Of a DNA stretch of 64,000 nt, positions 34,392 through 45,945 are shown in pieces (positions within the stretch are counted from its first letter, which is position 1; the number at the start of each line of letters is the position of its first letter). The position numbers and the translations under genes were made by a program. Origin of the DNA: Candidula unifasciata (Eukaryota; Mollusca; Gastropoda; Stylommatophora; Geomitridae). The stretch covers positions 614,986 to 678,985 of the forward strand of contig CAJHNH020003139.1 of NCBI GenBank assembly GCA_905116865.2. Direction: 5' to 3'. The notes under the pieces were generated by a model, which made no database searches, had not been told where the DNA came from, and saw only the letters and a program-made list of their open reading frames with translations.

Positions 34392-34628
34392 GTTTGGCCA
34401 TATCTTCTTGGACATTATAAGTTTGGAAGCAGTCCGGAGGAGCGAGAGGGCCTGGATCAAGCTGTCAGGACTGAGTACGAAAAGGTTATGTCAGAATGGT
34501 TGGCAGTGGAGGCCATCATTCGTCAGCGGGATAAGGAAATGGTTGCTGCCAATTTAGCAAAGTTGTCCCAGGAGAGTACAGACGGTCATATACCACTGGC
34601 TCGTAAAGACTCAAGTCTCAGCAATGAG
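34392..34628 (+). CDS. SGSM exon 4 of window: TBC signature and start of linker
   Basis: Visible residues 121-199 (79 codons, phase 0 both ends). Acceptor ATCCCAAG, donor GAG|GTGCGA. Opens with VWPYLLGHYKFGSSPEEREG, the most conserved N-terminal TBC motif in the SGSM family, then an amphipathic segment (YEKVMSEWLAVEAIIRQRDK) and a Ser-rich stretch ending KDSSLSNE. The last part begins the long linker that splits the TBC domain in SGSM proteins. A second possible donor lies 18 nt downstream (CAG|GTTTCA at 34647), which would add six codons (VRPSSQ) in frame; the first donor fits the consensus better and joins SNE|VFVSFES smoothly. Confidence 0.93.
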
Positions 34629-35278
34629 GTGCGACCGTCTTCTCAGGTTTCACATTTTTATTTTAAGTTTTGTATTTTTGTTTCAATCAATTTCTGGTTG
34701 ATGTTTTACACCCCTTTGTTTGATTTGTTTTGTTCACATTCACTTGCAAGACTTTTAGATTTCACAATTTTGTTTCACAACACGTTTTTAGTTCACATTT
34801 TTACATTTCATTTTCACAAATTAGTTGAACATTTTGTTTAATTTTCATTTTGAATTTTTTTTTTCATTTGAAAATTATGTTTCAAGTGAGTTTAAGTTTT
34901 TTTAATTCTTTTTTGGTTTGAATGTGTACATATGTAAAAATTTGTACATGTTAGCAAGATAATCAATTTCATATGTCACTTAGCGAAAGTAAAAACTTGT
35001 TTTGTGTCAATGAATACCACACAAATCGTTTTATAGTGCTTGTTCCACATACACATAATATTGCCAATTTGTCTGTTTGCACTAAATGTTAAGATTTAAT
35101 TATATCAGTAGTAACATTAGCTTTAGTGCTTTTAGTTTGCGTAATGTCAGCTTTTACTGAATGACTTTGGTATCAGTAACATTAATTTAGCATTAGTTTG
35201 ATTGACAGATGTTAGTTTAGATGACATTAATTTGAGTATAAGTGTGATTTACTGATTTTACTGATTTTCTGATTTAAG
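34629..35278. other. T-rich intron with loose short repeats
   Basis: Loose repeats of TTTCACATTTTT (34640-34830) and of AACATTAGTTTAG (35105-35240). The second type resumes at 36465-36560, so 35.4-36.46 kb looks inserted. Confidence 0.45.
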
Positions 35279-35347
35279 AGTCAAATTCATAGCACATCGG
35301 GCATACCCATTGGTGCTCAGTCTCCTGCAGCACAAATGTCTCAAGAT
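35279..35347 (+). other. Candidate alternative exon in the linker (weak)
   Basis: After GATTTAAG an open stretch of 23 codons in phase 0 reads SQIHSTSGIPIGAQSPAAQM then SQD before a weak donor (GAT|GTAGAT). It would fit between exons 4 and 5, both phase 0, and its Ser/Gln-rich make-up suits the linker. The donor is poor and the pyrimidine tract is weak, so it may be chance. The frame stays open to 35441. Confidence 0.25.
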
Positions 35348-35439
35348 GTAGATGCTGACTGTTTCTGTAGCACACTGATGCATCCCTCCTTGCCTAATCC
35401 ACACCTGATTGCTTGTTCACACATTCTTTACATGTTTTT

Positions 35440-35745
35440 TTAATTTAACCTCATGTTTTTTATCAGCATTCGTTCATAATTTGTCTTCAAAATATTTCTT
35501 TTGTCCAGTACCAGTGATCCTGTAGTTATCGCTTTTGTAGCCAGAAAATCTGCTCTTTCATTTCCTGGCACTCCTGTATATCCTGGACAGTCTCTCCGCA
35601 CGAGTCCCTGATATATTGACATGCTAATGCTGGGCATCCACTCTTGCCACATTTGTTCATTTTTAACATTTTCAGTCCAGACTTCGAATAAGTCAGAATT
35701 TTTTTTCTATAACATATACCCAGCAAATGTTAGTCTGAGTTTTGT
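35440..35745 (-). mobile_element. LINE RNase H fragment, minus strand
   Basis: Minus-strand frames read KMLKMNKCGKSGCPALACQY and, frameshifted, CPGYTGVPGNERADFLATKA. The second is the GxxGNERAD-LA end of a non-LTR RNase H domain. Short, broken and without neighbouring ORF2 domains. Confidence 0.7.
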
Positions 35746-35764
35746 GTGTGGGTTCTGTTTTTAG

Positions 35765-36470
35765 AGGGAAAAAAAGAATAGACCCATTGCCACCCCTTCC
35801 TCACCCCCACTAATTAAGGATGTTTCCTGTAAAGTTGGAGTGTATCTGCCAGAGAGATGAGAGACCAACAATCTGCAAACAATTTAGCCAGATTTATAGA
35901 ACGAATGTGCATGCAAAACTCAAATTCTGGAAGAAGACCAAGTCTAGAAGTGGATGAACAACTAGAACTTTCTGCCAGAGTTTACAGCTGGCTAACGCTA
36001 ACAGCTGGCTAAGGCTAACAGCTGGCTAACGCTAATAGCTGGCTAAGGCTAACAGCTGGCTAACACTAACAGCTGGCTAATGCTAACAGCTGGCTAACGC
36101 TAACAGCTGGCTAAGGCTAACAGCTGGCTAACACTAACAGCTGGCTAATGCTAACAGCTGGCTAATGCTAACAGCTGGCTAATGCTAACAGCTGGCTAAT
36201 GCTAACAGCTGGCTAATGCTAACAGCTGGCTAATGCTAACAGCTGGCTAACGCTAACAGCTGGCTAAGGCTAATAGCTGGCTAATGCTAACAGCTGGCTA
36301 AGGCTAATAGCTGGCTAATGCTAACAGCTGGCTAAGGCTAACAGCTGGCTAACGCTAACAGCTGGCTAAGGCTAATAGCTGGCTAAGGCTAACAGCTGGC
36401 TAACACTAACAGCTGGCTAATGCTAACAGCTGGCTAACGCTAACAGCTGGTGAATGCTAAAAAGAAGAAG
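35765..36470 (+). mobile_element. LINE 3' end with a 17-bp minisatellite grown in its tail
   Basis: The left part (35765-35985) is the same 3' UTR as at 15460-15740: GAGTGTATCTGCCAGAGAG, CCAACAATCTGCAAAC, TGTGCATGCAAAACTC, TTCTGGAAGAAGACCAAG. In the other copies this is followed by one ACAGCTGGTGAA/ACAGCTAATGAA and a GAAGAAG tail; here AACAGCTGGCTAATGCT is repeated about 28 times (35985-36455) before the same AAAAAGAAGAAG tail. Confidence 0.85.
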
Positions 36471-36609
36471 TTAGTTTAAGTAACGAATTAAAACATTATT
36501 GTATTAACATTATTCAGAGCAGCTTTAGTTAAATAACATTAATGTTATGACTGTTAGTTCAGTAGAAAAGACTTTCCTGATTTCCTTTATTTACTACTTT
36601 TATCGTAGT

Positions 36610-36655
36610 ATTGGTCGGGGGTGTGGGGGGGGGGGGGGGGGAGGGGGGGAGTCTT
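36610..36655. repeat. Poly-G tract
   Basis: About 20 G with A and T interruptions. Confidence 0.95.
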
Positions 36656-36983
36656 GAGTCTGAGAATGTAAGACTGCATGGCTAGTGTCACTGCCACAAA
36701 CTGTGCAATTTAGGATTTTTATTTTTGCCCATAAAAGCCCAACATAATCTAAGTCCTGAAAACAGTCTGGTCTGGACTGATGTCTAGTCAGGATTTCTAC
36801 ATAGTCTGGTAGTCTGGTAGTCTTAGTTTCAACTTCATAGCAAACGGGTCACCCCATAATTTCTACATAAAAGTATGTTAGTCGGCATACATCAGATCCA
36901 GATTTTACAACTCAGACAGTTTTATATTTATCATTTGTCTTTCATTTTACTGAAGTCACTTGTATCATTTATTTCATTCTAAG

Positions 36984-37243
36984 GTTTTCGTATCTTTCGA
37001 GTCTGAGGAAATGTCACGACCTGAGACAGTTGTTGAAGAGAGTTCCACCGCTCGGACGACACCTTCCTCAGATCGCAAAACCAGTATGGAACTCTCCATT
37101 ACATCTGCCACATTTGACAGATCTACAGGAACTGAAACCCCTCCGATGTCTGTCCGCACAGCAAACTATGTGCAAGACAGCCCTGATGATGGATTGGGTG
37201 GGTCCATAGCTCGGGGAAGTTCTACAACAACAGAAACTGACAG
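36984..37243 (+). CDS. SGSM exon 5 of window: Ser/Thr-rich linker
   Basis: Visible residues 200-285 plus a split codon; enters in phase 0 and leaves in phase 2. Acceptor TTTCATTCTAAG, donor ACAG|GTATTG. Encodes VFVSFESEEMSRPETVVEES then a Ser/Thr-rich low-complexity region (TTPSSDRKTSMELS, TGTETPPMSVRT, SSTTTETD). The VF-S-ES start is the conserved resumption point after SNE in SGSM proteins; the remainder diverges fast and is probably disordered with many possible phosphorylation sites. The minus-strand open frame over the same bases is a shadow. Confidence 0.9.
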
Positions 37244-37580
37244 GTATTGTTGCTTAAACTTTCAAGACAAACAGGTGTTTAAAAGATGAATGGTTTATTG
37301 GGAAAGGGTATAAAATAATAAATAGAATGGTAGAACAAGGCAGAAGCTAGAAAAAGACACAAACTAGAACAGAAAGAGGATGTAAGAACACTGAAGGTAT
37401 GCCGGCAAAGACCACCTATCTTTTCCTGACACCCTCAGTCCAAGGTAACTATCGTTCTGTGCAGGTCAGTTTTGCAGGACAGCACTGAGGCCCAATTCTC
37501 ATGCTTTTCTGTCTTGTCAGTGGCACAAACTTTTATAATAATGACTTCTGCCTGTGTCATCAAAAAGCTACCTCTTTCAG
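37244..37580. other. Intron, nothing recognised
   Basis: Plain intron sequence between exon 5 and the 16-bp array. A small open frame at 37472 has no support. Confidence 0.4.
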
Positions 37581-37695
37581 CCAATGGAACAAAGTATCAA
37601 TGTAACAAAGTATCAGTGGAACAAAGTACCAATGGAACAAAGTATCAATGGAACAAAGTATCAATGGAACAAAGTATCAATAGAACAGAGTATCA
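37581..37695. repeat. 16-bp tandem repeat, about 7 copies
   Basis: Unit GGAACAAAGTATCAAT with small variants (GTACCAAT, AACAGAGT). Confidence 0.93.
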
Positions 37696-37882
37696 CCCAT
37701 GGCCTCTTATAGAGTCTGTCTTTGTTGGTTGTGACTGTGTGGTGGTACATTTTAGCCTGTAAAACCATGTTTCAAGCTGTCATTCACCACACATAGAGAT
37801 CATATGCTCACCATATTGCCTACAGTATATCCCCATCTTACAATTGTCAAAACTCAAATGATAAATGCTTTTGTAGCATTTT

Positions 37883-40800
37883 TCATGCATGGCTGGACTA
37901 TAGATCCACACTAGCATGCATGGGCTGGACTATAGATCCACACTAGCATGCATGGGCTGGACTATAGATCCACACTACCATGCATGGGCTGGACTATAGA
38001 TCTACACTAGCATGCATGGGCTGGACTATAGATCTACACTAGCATGCATGGGCTGGACTATAGATCTACACTAGCATGCATGGGCTGGACTATAGATCCA
38101 CACTAGCATGCATGGGCTGGACTATAGATCCACACTAGTACCATGCATGGGCTGGACTATAGATCCACACTAGTACCATGCATGGGCTGGACTATAGATC
38201 CACACTAGCACCATGCATGGGCTGGACTATAGATCCACACTAGCATGCATGGGCTGGACTATAGATCCACACTAGCATGCATTGGCTGGACTATAGATCC
38301 ACACTACCATGCATGGGCTGGACTATAGATCCACACTAGCATGCATGGGCTGGACTATAGATCCACACTAGCATGCATTGGCTGGACTATAGATCCACAC
38401 TAGCATGCATGGGCTGGACTATAGATCCACACTAGCATGCATTGGCTGGACTATAGATCCACACTACCATGCATGGGCTGGACTATAGATCCACACTAGC
38501 ATGCATGGGCTGGACTATAGATCCACACTACCATGCATGGGCTGGACTATAGATCTACACTAGCATGCATGGGCTGGACTATAGATCCACACTAGTACCA
38601 TGCATGGGCTGGACTATAGATCCACACTAGTACCATGCATGGGCTGGACTATAGATCCACACTAGTACCATGCATGGGCTGGACTATAGATCCACACTAG
38701 TACCATGCATGGGCTGGACTATAGATCCACACTAGCACCATGCATGGGCTCGACTATAGATCCACACTAGCATGCATGGGCTGGACTATAGATCCACACT
38801 AGCATGCATTGGCTGGACTATAGATCCACACTAGCATGCATGGGCTGGACTATAGATCCACACTAGCATGCATTGGCTGGACTATAGATCTACACTAGCA
38901 TGCATGGGCTGGACTATAGATCTATACTACCATGCATGGGCTGGACTATAGATCCACACTAGCATGCATGGGCTGGACTATAGATCTACACTACCAGGCA
39001 TGGGCTGGACTATAGATCCACACTAGCATGCATTGGCTGGACTATAGATCTACACTACCAGGCATGGGCTGGACTATAGATCTACACTACCATGCATGGG
39101 CTGGACTATAGATCCACACTAGCATGCATGGGCTGGACTACAGATCTACACTACCATGCATGGGCTGGACTATAGATCCACACTAGCATGCATGGGCTGG
39201 ACTATAGATCTACACTACCAGGGATGGGCTGGACTTTAGATCCACACTAGCATGCATTGGCTGGACTATAGATCTACACTACCAGGCATGGGCTGGACTA
39301 TAGATCTACACTACCAGGCATGGGCTGGACTATAGATCTACACTACCATGCATGGGCTGGACTATAGATCCACACTAGCACCATGCATGGGCTGGACTAT
39401 AGATCTACACTACCATGCATGGGCTGAACTATAGATCCACACTAGCATGCATGGGCTGGACTATAGATCTACACTACCAGGCATGGGCTGGACTATAGAT
39501 CTAAACTACCATGCATGGGCTGGACTATAGATCCACACTAGCATGCATGGGCTGGACTATAGATCTACACTAGCATGCATGGGCTGAACTATAGATCCAC
39601 ACTACCATGCATGGGCTGGACTATAGATCTACACTACCAGGCATGGGCTGGACTATAGATCCACACTAGCATGCATGGGCTGGACTATAGATTCACACTA
39701 GCATGCATGGGCTGGACTATAGATCCACACTAGCATGCATTGGCTGGACTATAGATCCACACTATCATGCATTGGCTGGACTATAGATTCACACTAGCAT
39801 GCATGGGCTGGACTATAGATTCACACTAGCACCATGCATGGGCTGGACTATAGATCCACACTAGCATGTATGGGCTGGACTATAGATCCACACTAGTATG
39901 CATGGGCTGGACTATAGATCTACACTAGCACCATGCATGGGCTGGACTATAGATCAACACTAGCATGCATTGGCTGGACTATAGATTCACACTAGCATGC
40001 ATGGGCTGGACTATAGATCCACACTAGCACCATGCATGGGCTGGACTATAGATCTACACTACCATGCATGGGCTGGACTATAGATCCACACTAGCATGCA
40101 TGGGCTGGACTATAGATCTACACTACCATGCATGGGCTGGACTATAGATCCACACTAGCATGCATTGGCTGGACTATAGATCCACACTAGCATGCATTGG
40201 CTGGACTATAGATCCACACTACCATGCATGGGCTGGACTATAGATCTACACTACCATGCATGGGCTGGACTATAGATCCACACTAGTACCATGCATAGGC
40301 TGGACTATAGATCTACACTAGCATGCATGGCTGGACTATAGATCCACACTAGCATGCATGGGCTGGACTATAGATCCACACTAGCATGCATGGGCTGGAC
40401 TATAGATCCACACTAGCATGCATGAGCTGGACTATAGATCTACACTACCATGCATGGGCTGGACTATAGATCCACACTAGTACCATGCATGGGCTGGACT
40501 ATAGATCCACACTAGTACCATGCATGGGCTGGACTATAGATCCACACTAGCACCATGCATGTGCTGGACTATAGATCCACACTAGTACCATGCATGGCTG
40601 GACTATAGATCCACACTAGCATGCATGGGCTGGACTATAGATCTACACTACCATGCATGGGCTGGACTATAGATCCACACTAGCATGCATGAGCTGGACT
40701 ATAGATCTACACTACCATGCATGGGCTGGACTATAGATCCACACTAGTACCATGTATGGGCTGGACTATAGATCCACACTAGTACCATGCATGGGCTGGA

Positions 40801-41296
40801 CTATAGATCCACACTAGCACCATGCATGGGCTGGACTATAGATCTACACTACCATGCATGGGCTGGACTATAGATCCACACTAGTACCATGCATGGGCTG
40901 GACTATAGATCCACACTAGTACCATGCATGGGCTGGACTATAGATCCACACTAGCACCATGCATGGGCTGGACTATAGATCTACACTAGCATGCATGGGC
41001 TGGACTATAGATCCACACTAGTACCATGCATGGGTTGGACTATAGATCTACACTAGTACCATGCATTGGCTGGACTATAGATTCACACTAGCATGCATGG
41101 GCTGGACTATAGATCCACACTAGCACCATGCATGGGCTGGACTATAGATCTACACTACCATGCATGGGCTGGACTATAGATCCACACTAGTACCATGCAT
41201 GGGCTGGACTATAGATCTACACTACCATGCATCGGCTGGACTATAGATCTACACTAGTACCATGCATTGGCTGGACTATAGATCCACACTAGTACC
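37883..41296. repeat. 32/35-bp tandem array, about 105 copies
   Basis: Unit: CATGCATGGGCTGGACTATA plus GATCCACACTAG, with 32-bp units and 35-bp units that carry ACCATGCATGG. Palindromic GCATGC/CATG and ACTAG sites recur. This is the longest array after the 98-bp one. Stops in the unit prevent long frames. Confidence 0.97.
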
Positions 41297-41754
41297 AAAG
41301 GATCTGAGGCTTCCACAAGAGTCAGGCATTCATACCATGGCAATCTATTTGGAGCTTTCTGTAGCAGACACTGAAAATCAGAGACAGTCATTTCCTTTGT
41401 AAGTCAAGAATTGGTTTGCAGTTTCAGTGCCGCAGTGATGGCCGCAATCTCCATTTTCATAGTGGAGATTGATTTTTAAAATAGTCTCTACCCTGCTCGA
41501 TAATGGCTGCTATTCTCACACTAGTTGAGAAACCACATCCTGATCTGCCTGTGAACATCATCTACTCCAGCATGAGAATCTGTCACATGTTTCACCCCCA
41601 AGTGTACCCTCCTAAAACAACACTCTCTGCACCCTGCTTCAGGTGTGTCCTCCCCTGATGGTAGATGTTAGTGTCACTGTGCATCCATTCTTTCCTGGGA
41701 TCATCTGGCAGCTGTCTTCTCAGAAGGTCAGAAGTGACCATGCCATGTACGCTG
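41297..41754. other. Intron, no clear feature
   Basis: No ORF or repeat of note between two arrays. Confidence 0.4.
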
Positions 41755-41965
41755 CATTTCAGAAAGGATGAGATGTAACTAAAGAGACAGGTTCAGAAAA
41801 GACGAGATGAAACTAGAAGAGACAAGTTCAGAAAGGACGAGATGAAACTAGAAGAGACAGGTTCAGAAAAGGCGAGATGAAACTAGATGAGACAGGTTCA
41901 GAAAGGATGAGATGTAACTAGATGAGACAGGTTCAGAAAGGATGAGATGTAACTAGAAGAGACAG
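41755..41965. repeat. 34-35-bp tandem repeat, about 6 copies
   Basis: Unit: TTCAGAAAGGATGAGATGTA plus ACTAGAAGAGACAGG, with copies varying (GACGAGATGAAAC, GGCGAGATG). Confidence 0.92.
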
Positions 41966-42095
41966 ATTAAGAGATCATGAAACAAGTTTGGATGGTACCA
42001 GTGGTAAACTAAATGAAGAGACAAGAGATCAAATGGTTCAGACATTTGTCAAGACTACCACCAGATAGGGCACCATAACCCTGTCACTGTAAGTG

Positions 42096-42200
42096 ATGGA
42101 TGGATGGATGGATGGATGGATGGATGGATGGATGGATGGATGGATGGATGGATGGATGGATTAATGGATGGATGGATTAATGGATGGATGGATGGATGGA
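42096..42200. repeat. (TGGA)n microsatellite
   Basis: About 100 bp of GGAT/TGGA with two TTAA interruptions. Confidence 0.97.
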
Positions 42201-42202
42201 GT

Positions 42203-42310
42203 ATCTGAGGTGGTACATACCAGCATCTGTATAGCGCACACTAAGGCTGGCACCAGATGCCATTTCAAGACCACAACTGAAAGGCAAACAAATACCTAGA
42301 CAAAAGAAAC
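42203..42310 (-). mobile_element. Dispersed repeat shared with 50960-51070
   Basis: CAGCATCTGTATAGCGCACA ... AGATGCCATTTCAAGACCAC ... CAAACAAATACCTAGACAAA aligns with CAGCATCTGTGTTGCACATA ... GATGTCTTTTCAAAGCTGAC ... AATGTAGAGACAAGGAGAAC at 50960-51070. Family and strand uncertain. Confidence 0.5.
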
Positions 42311-42394
42311 AAAATCCCTCTTGTGAATGTCTTCTTTTAATTTTCTTGTAGCTAAATGAGAACTGACAGCAAGTGACTCATAAACAATGTAATT

Positions 42395-42645
42395 ATTTCT
42401 CAGAAACTGAAATATTTGGGCCATACTGAACGCCATAATGATTTCACAAGAACAGTTGGGGAGAATATATTTCTGGGAATTGAGGCAGAAGCTGACCAAA
42501 AACATGTTAGACACAAGAAATGGACACTGGGTGTGGAAGTCTATGAGGCAGGAAAGTTGCCAGGGGAACCAAGTGGCTGCAGTCTGGTCTGCTGTACAAT
42601 GTTCTGCATACCACCTGCTGATTGTGTGGATGATGATGATGCTGT
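42395..42645 (+). mobile_element. LINE ORF2 tail, related to 14140-14850
   Basis: KLKYLGHTERHNDFTRT, then GIEAEADQKHV, VEVYEAGKLPGE and VDDDD (GATGATGATG tail) follow the same order as the element at 14140-14850 (KLKHFEHIKCHGRLDR, GAEAD, EAGEL). Here there is no internal array. Confidence 0.65.
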
Positions 42646-42651
42646 ATTGAT

Positions 42652-42653
<2 letters not shown>

Positions 42654-42682
<29 letters not shown>

Positions 42683-42695
42683 GTGTGCGTGTGGT
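42654..42695. repeat. (TG)n microsatellite
   Basis: TG repeats with TATG and GTGCG interruptions just upstream of exon 6. Confidence 0.95.
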
Positions 42696-42740
42696 TTTTT
42701 TTTTTTAATGTAGATTTGACGTGGTGTGTCTTTTGGCCAG

Positions 42741-43015
42741 GTCCAAGACAGATTCTGTTGGTGATTCTGGAGTTTTAACTCCAATGACCCCAAGGTCATT
42801 GCCTGCAGATGTTACTGAACGTATTGCCATGACAACCAAGCTGTCCCTCGACAGTGCAGTGGTGGATGAGGAGGCAGGTCCTTTCACAAGTCAGGTGATC
42901 AAAGTGAGGACAAGTTCCGTAACTGATGAAGACGTGGGACAAAAACTGGAGACTGCTCCAACTTGTAAATCAACTTTAGACCCAAAAACAGCTCAGGACT
43001 ATGAACCAGACCTGG
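42741..43015 (+). CDS. SGSM exon 6 of window: linker
   Basis: Visible residues 286-377 plus a split codon; enters in phase 2, leaves in phase 1. Acceptor CTTTTGGCCAG, donor CTGG|GTAATT. Encodes KTDSVGDSGVLTPMTPRSLP, then a Ser/Thr/Asp-rich segment (DSAVVDEEAGPF, KVRTSSVTDEDVGQ) ending in AQDYEPDL. This is the variable linker within the SGSM TBC region; TP and SP pairs suggest proline-directed phosphorylation, an inference only. Phase agreement on both sides and long open frame support it as coding. Confidence 0.9.
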
Positions 43016-43377
43016 GTAATTTCTCATCACTTATTTACATCTGTAACTAAAATTATCACTAGAATGAATATCCATTAACAGTGATTCCTGTTCTCTTAAC
43101 ATTGTCCTCATACTCTCAGGACAACAGATTTCACCAGGCTGATGTAGTTATTACATCTAACTATTTTAGAGAATTAAATGGGCATTAGCCTTGTTGGCTT
43201 TGTAGTGACCAGCCTGGAGGGCAAGAACAGATGACGGTCCATTAGGCATGTTGGAGATCAGGTACTAGCTCAGTCTTGTAGATCCAGGGGCTGTGGATGA
43301 ATGATGACATCATTATTATGCCAGCTGCCTTTACTTCCCAGGTCATTTCTTGGCAACCGTTCTATGCTGGGTCATTC
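43016..43377. other. Intron, partial SINE-like piece on minus strand
   Basis: CAGCTGCCTTTACTTCCCAGG at 43322-43342 matches, in opposite orientation, the body of the SINE-like repeat at 17945-18195 (CCTGGGAAGTAAAGGCAGG). The rest is plain. Confidence 0.4.
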
Positions 43378-43381
43378 TTAA

Positions 43382-44382
43382 TTCTTTGAGCCCCAGGGGG
43401 TTTAGCATCCGGTGCCCAAGGGGTGGTAATGCAATTTTTCAATTCCACAACATTGAAACAGACCATACTAATTCAGTTGCCGTGCACATATTAAACATCA
43501 AAGTGACCAGGGATTGTTGATGAATAATTATATAATACAGCTACAACAAATAATTGTGTTAGTAAATAAACAGACAGTATGCTTACAAAAATTAGCACTC
43601 AAGGAAAACTGGTTAAAATATATCCAAAATGAATCACAAATGAATATGAACCACTTAGTAATGTATAAGTAAAATATAAACTCAATCTATGCATTAAATT
43701 TTGTTTCAAAGAATCTTTTAAAGCATCATAACAGAGCACCATTATTTGGTAAAGAAAACTGACTGCCAAAACAATAAGTATCTTCACACAAAATGAAGTT
43801 TATGTAACACTTAATTTGCCTGTAATTTTTTAACTATGTTCCTAAATAATAAGGGGAATAGCACTAGAACTAACTGACACTGAAGAAAATTGTCTTTCAC
43901 TAATGTTTATTCTGTTTGTGCCAGCTGACTTTGCCATCGTTGTACCCTTCACATGAGGTACACATTAGACATATACCTCATCAAAGTTTGACTCTATAAA
44001 TGACTGAAACATGGTCAATCGCAACGTTATCAAACTTCAGATAAATCGAATTAACACCTACATTATTTAAATTTGAGGCTTCTAAAGCCATAAATCATGT
44101 TGGCATGCATGTAGAATTTTGCTTGGCGGCCTTTATTTTTTTTTCAAACACTCTTTAACTCGGCAAATCTCACAAATATACAATTTTTTCAGCTGTCAAA
44201 GCACGTTTCTAAATGAGCAGGCCTGATATCAGACACAAAGAACTCAAAAGGAAGTTGAAATTGAGCAGCCCGCGTTTTACAACCGATCATTGATAGGTTA
44301 AAAACCTTCACTTGTCATGCGTCGATTGGGCCGCATTGTTGAAACAAATTAGCACGTGATGTGTTCCCTGGGACTCAAAGAG
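43382..44382. mobile_element. piggyBac-like nonautonomous element (TTAA target)
   Basis: A 1,001-bp segment is flanked by TTAA at 43378-43381 and 44383-44386. Its ends are inverted repeats: TTCTTTGAGCCCCAGGG on the left and, on the reverse strand, CTCTTTGAGTCCCAGGG on the right (15 of 17 match). TTAA duplication and a TIR close to CYCTTTG fit the piggyBac superfamily. No transposase can be read inside; the 62-residue minus-strand frame has no recognised motif. Confidence 0.75.
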
Positions 44383-44386
44383 TTAA

Positions 44387-45188
44387 GGCCCCAACGAAAC
44401 AGTTTTTATGTTGGTTTGGATTTGAGTACCTGACCTGTAGACTGGAAGAGAAGCCTGCAAGTTACTGCAGTACTTACTGTAGACTGACATAGAAACCTGC
44501 TAACTACTACAGTACTTTAGACTGGCAGAGAATGCTACTAGTTACTGCAGTCTCCATTAGTGATTGGGACCAATGTTTTTGTCTCTCTGTCATGTAATAG
44601 TAATCATGGATTCCTTATTTAAAGTACTGAACCCTGTTCTGGGATTTGACCCAGGAACACCTGAGCCGGTAGCAGATACCATCATCTCTGTTGTTTAGTT
44701 TGTGACACAAGTTCTTGAGATTTAGATGATGTCAGTACTCTTTGATTTTTGTGTGTGAACTGAAACAAAATTCTGAAATGTAGATGATCATGAGTGCTCT
44801 GTGACATTTTTGTGTAAACAGAATTTTCAAGAAATTTAAAGAAAATATGACTATGAATGAAAGTGTCAGCGTTGTAAAAAAAGTTCTGAAGAGCCAGGTG
44901 ATGGGAATAGGTTGTGATATTTGTATTTGAATTGTAACAAAAGCTCTTGGTTGGTTGGTTGTGAATGCACTCTGTCAGTTTGTGAATTGTTGCAGAAGTC
45001 TGAGCACTAGATAGTCATGAACTTTCTGTGCCTGTTGCATGTGATCTAGAAAACCAATCAGCAAACAGCATTTATGTGTTTTAAGTCCTTGTGACATGGT
45101 GCTGTGATTCCCAGACCTTCCTCTAGCACAATAAAACACCATCGTCTGACAAGGCAGAAAGCTACCAACCAGCCACTGGGCAATCTGG
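44387..45188. other. Intron, short direct repeats only
   Basis: Loose repeats around 44430-44540 (GACTGGAAGAGAAGCCTGCAA, TTACTGCAGTACTTACTG). No exon recognised. Confidence 0.4.
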
Positions 45189-45440
45189 ATATGTGAAAGC
45201 AAATAGATGAGTATTAAGATGTAACTCATTTGTTTTGCCAGTTAGTGTTTATTTGAAAGCAAATAGATGAGTATAAAGATGTAACTCATTTGTCTTGCCA
45301 GTTAGTGTTTATTTGAAAGCAAATAGATGAGTATCAAGATGTAACTCATTTGTCTTGCCAGTTAGTGTTTATTTGAAAGCAAATAGATGAGTATAAAGAT
45401 GTAACTCATTTGTCTTGCCAGTTAGTGTTTATTTGAAACA
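45189..45440. repeat. 60-bp tandem repeat, 4 copies
   Basis: Unit: TGAAAGCAAATAGATGAGTA ... GATGTAACTCATTTGTCTTG ... CCAGTTAGTGTTTATT. The last copy ends 30 bp before exon 7, so the real acceptor is outside the array. Confidence 0.96.
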
Positions 45441-45472
45441 TTATTGAAATTTTTAAAATATATTTTCTACAG

Positions 45473-45552
45473 AAGTCAGTCAACATTTGTCGGCAAGTAA
45501 AGAGTCGCTTCTCTCCCCGGCTTCTCCAGCTTCCCATGGGGGCATCTACTCT
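45473..45552 (+). CDS. SGSM exon 7 of window: end of linker
   Basis: Visible residues 378-404; enters in phase 1 (split Glu), leaves in phase 0. Acceptor TATTTTCTACAG, donor TCT|GTGAGT. Encodes VSQHLSASKESLLSPASPAS then HGGIYS. The GG-YS ending just before [17 protein letters not shown] is the usual junction in SGSM proteins where the TBC domain resumes. Short, but both splice sites are strong and the phases match on both sides. Confidence 0.9.
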
Positions 45553-45945
45553 GTGAGTTTCTTTGCTTTTAGAATTAGCCTGGTCGCACTGATTATATTT
45601 GTCCATCTGGTGTTTTTTATAGCTTTATATTCTTTTTATTTTATTATTTATTAAATTATTGTGTTTGAAGTCTTTAAAAATTTATATATACAATTAATCA
45701 ATAATTTTATGAAAGAATCTTAAAGAATTTTAAATTTTTGGTTACATAATGAGAATAAAACGTAATCTACAACTGCTGCTACAAACAGAAAAGGATATAA
45801 GTGTACGTAAGTGGAAAGGAAATATAAAATGATGTATTTGAGACAGCCAGGAGAAAAAATGTAAAGACATTACAGGCAAACTGTCTGTCGAGTCAGTACT
45901 GTCCTAATGAGTGGCCACACTAAGCAGTTTTCAGAAGCCCAGTGA
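45553..45945. other. AT-rich intron
   Basis: Nothing recognised. Confidence 0.4.

Noticed and set aside
42705..42887. Minus-strand open frame over exon 6
   Set aside because: Shadow of the + strand coding exon; no motif of its own.
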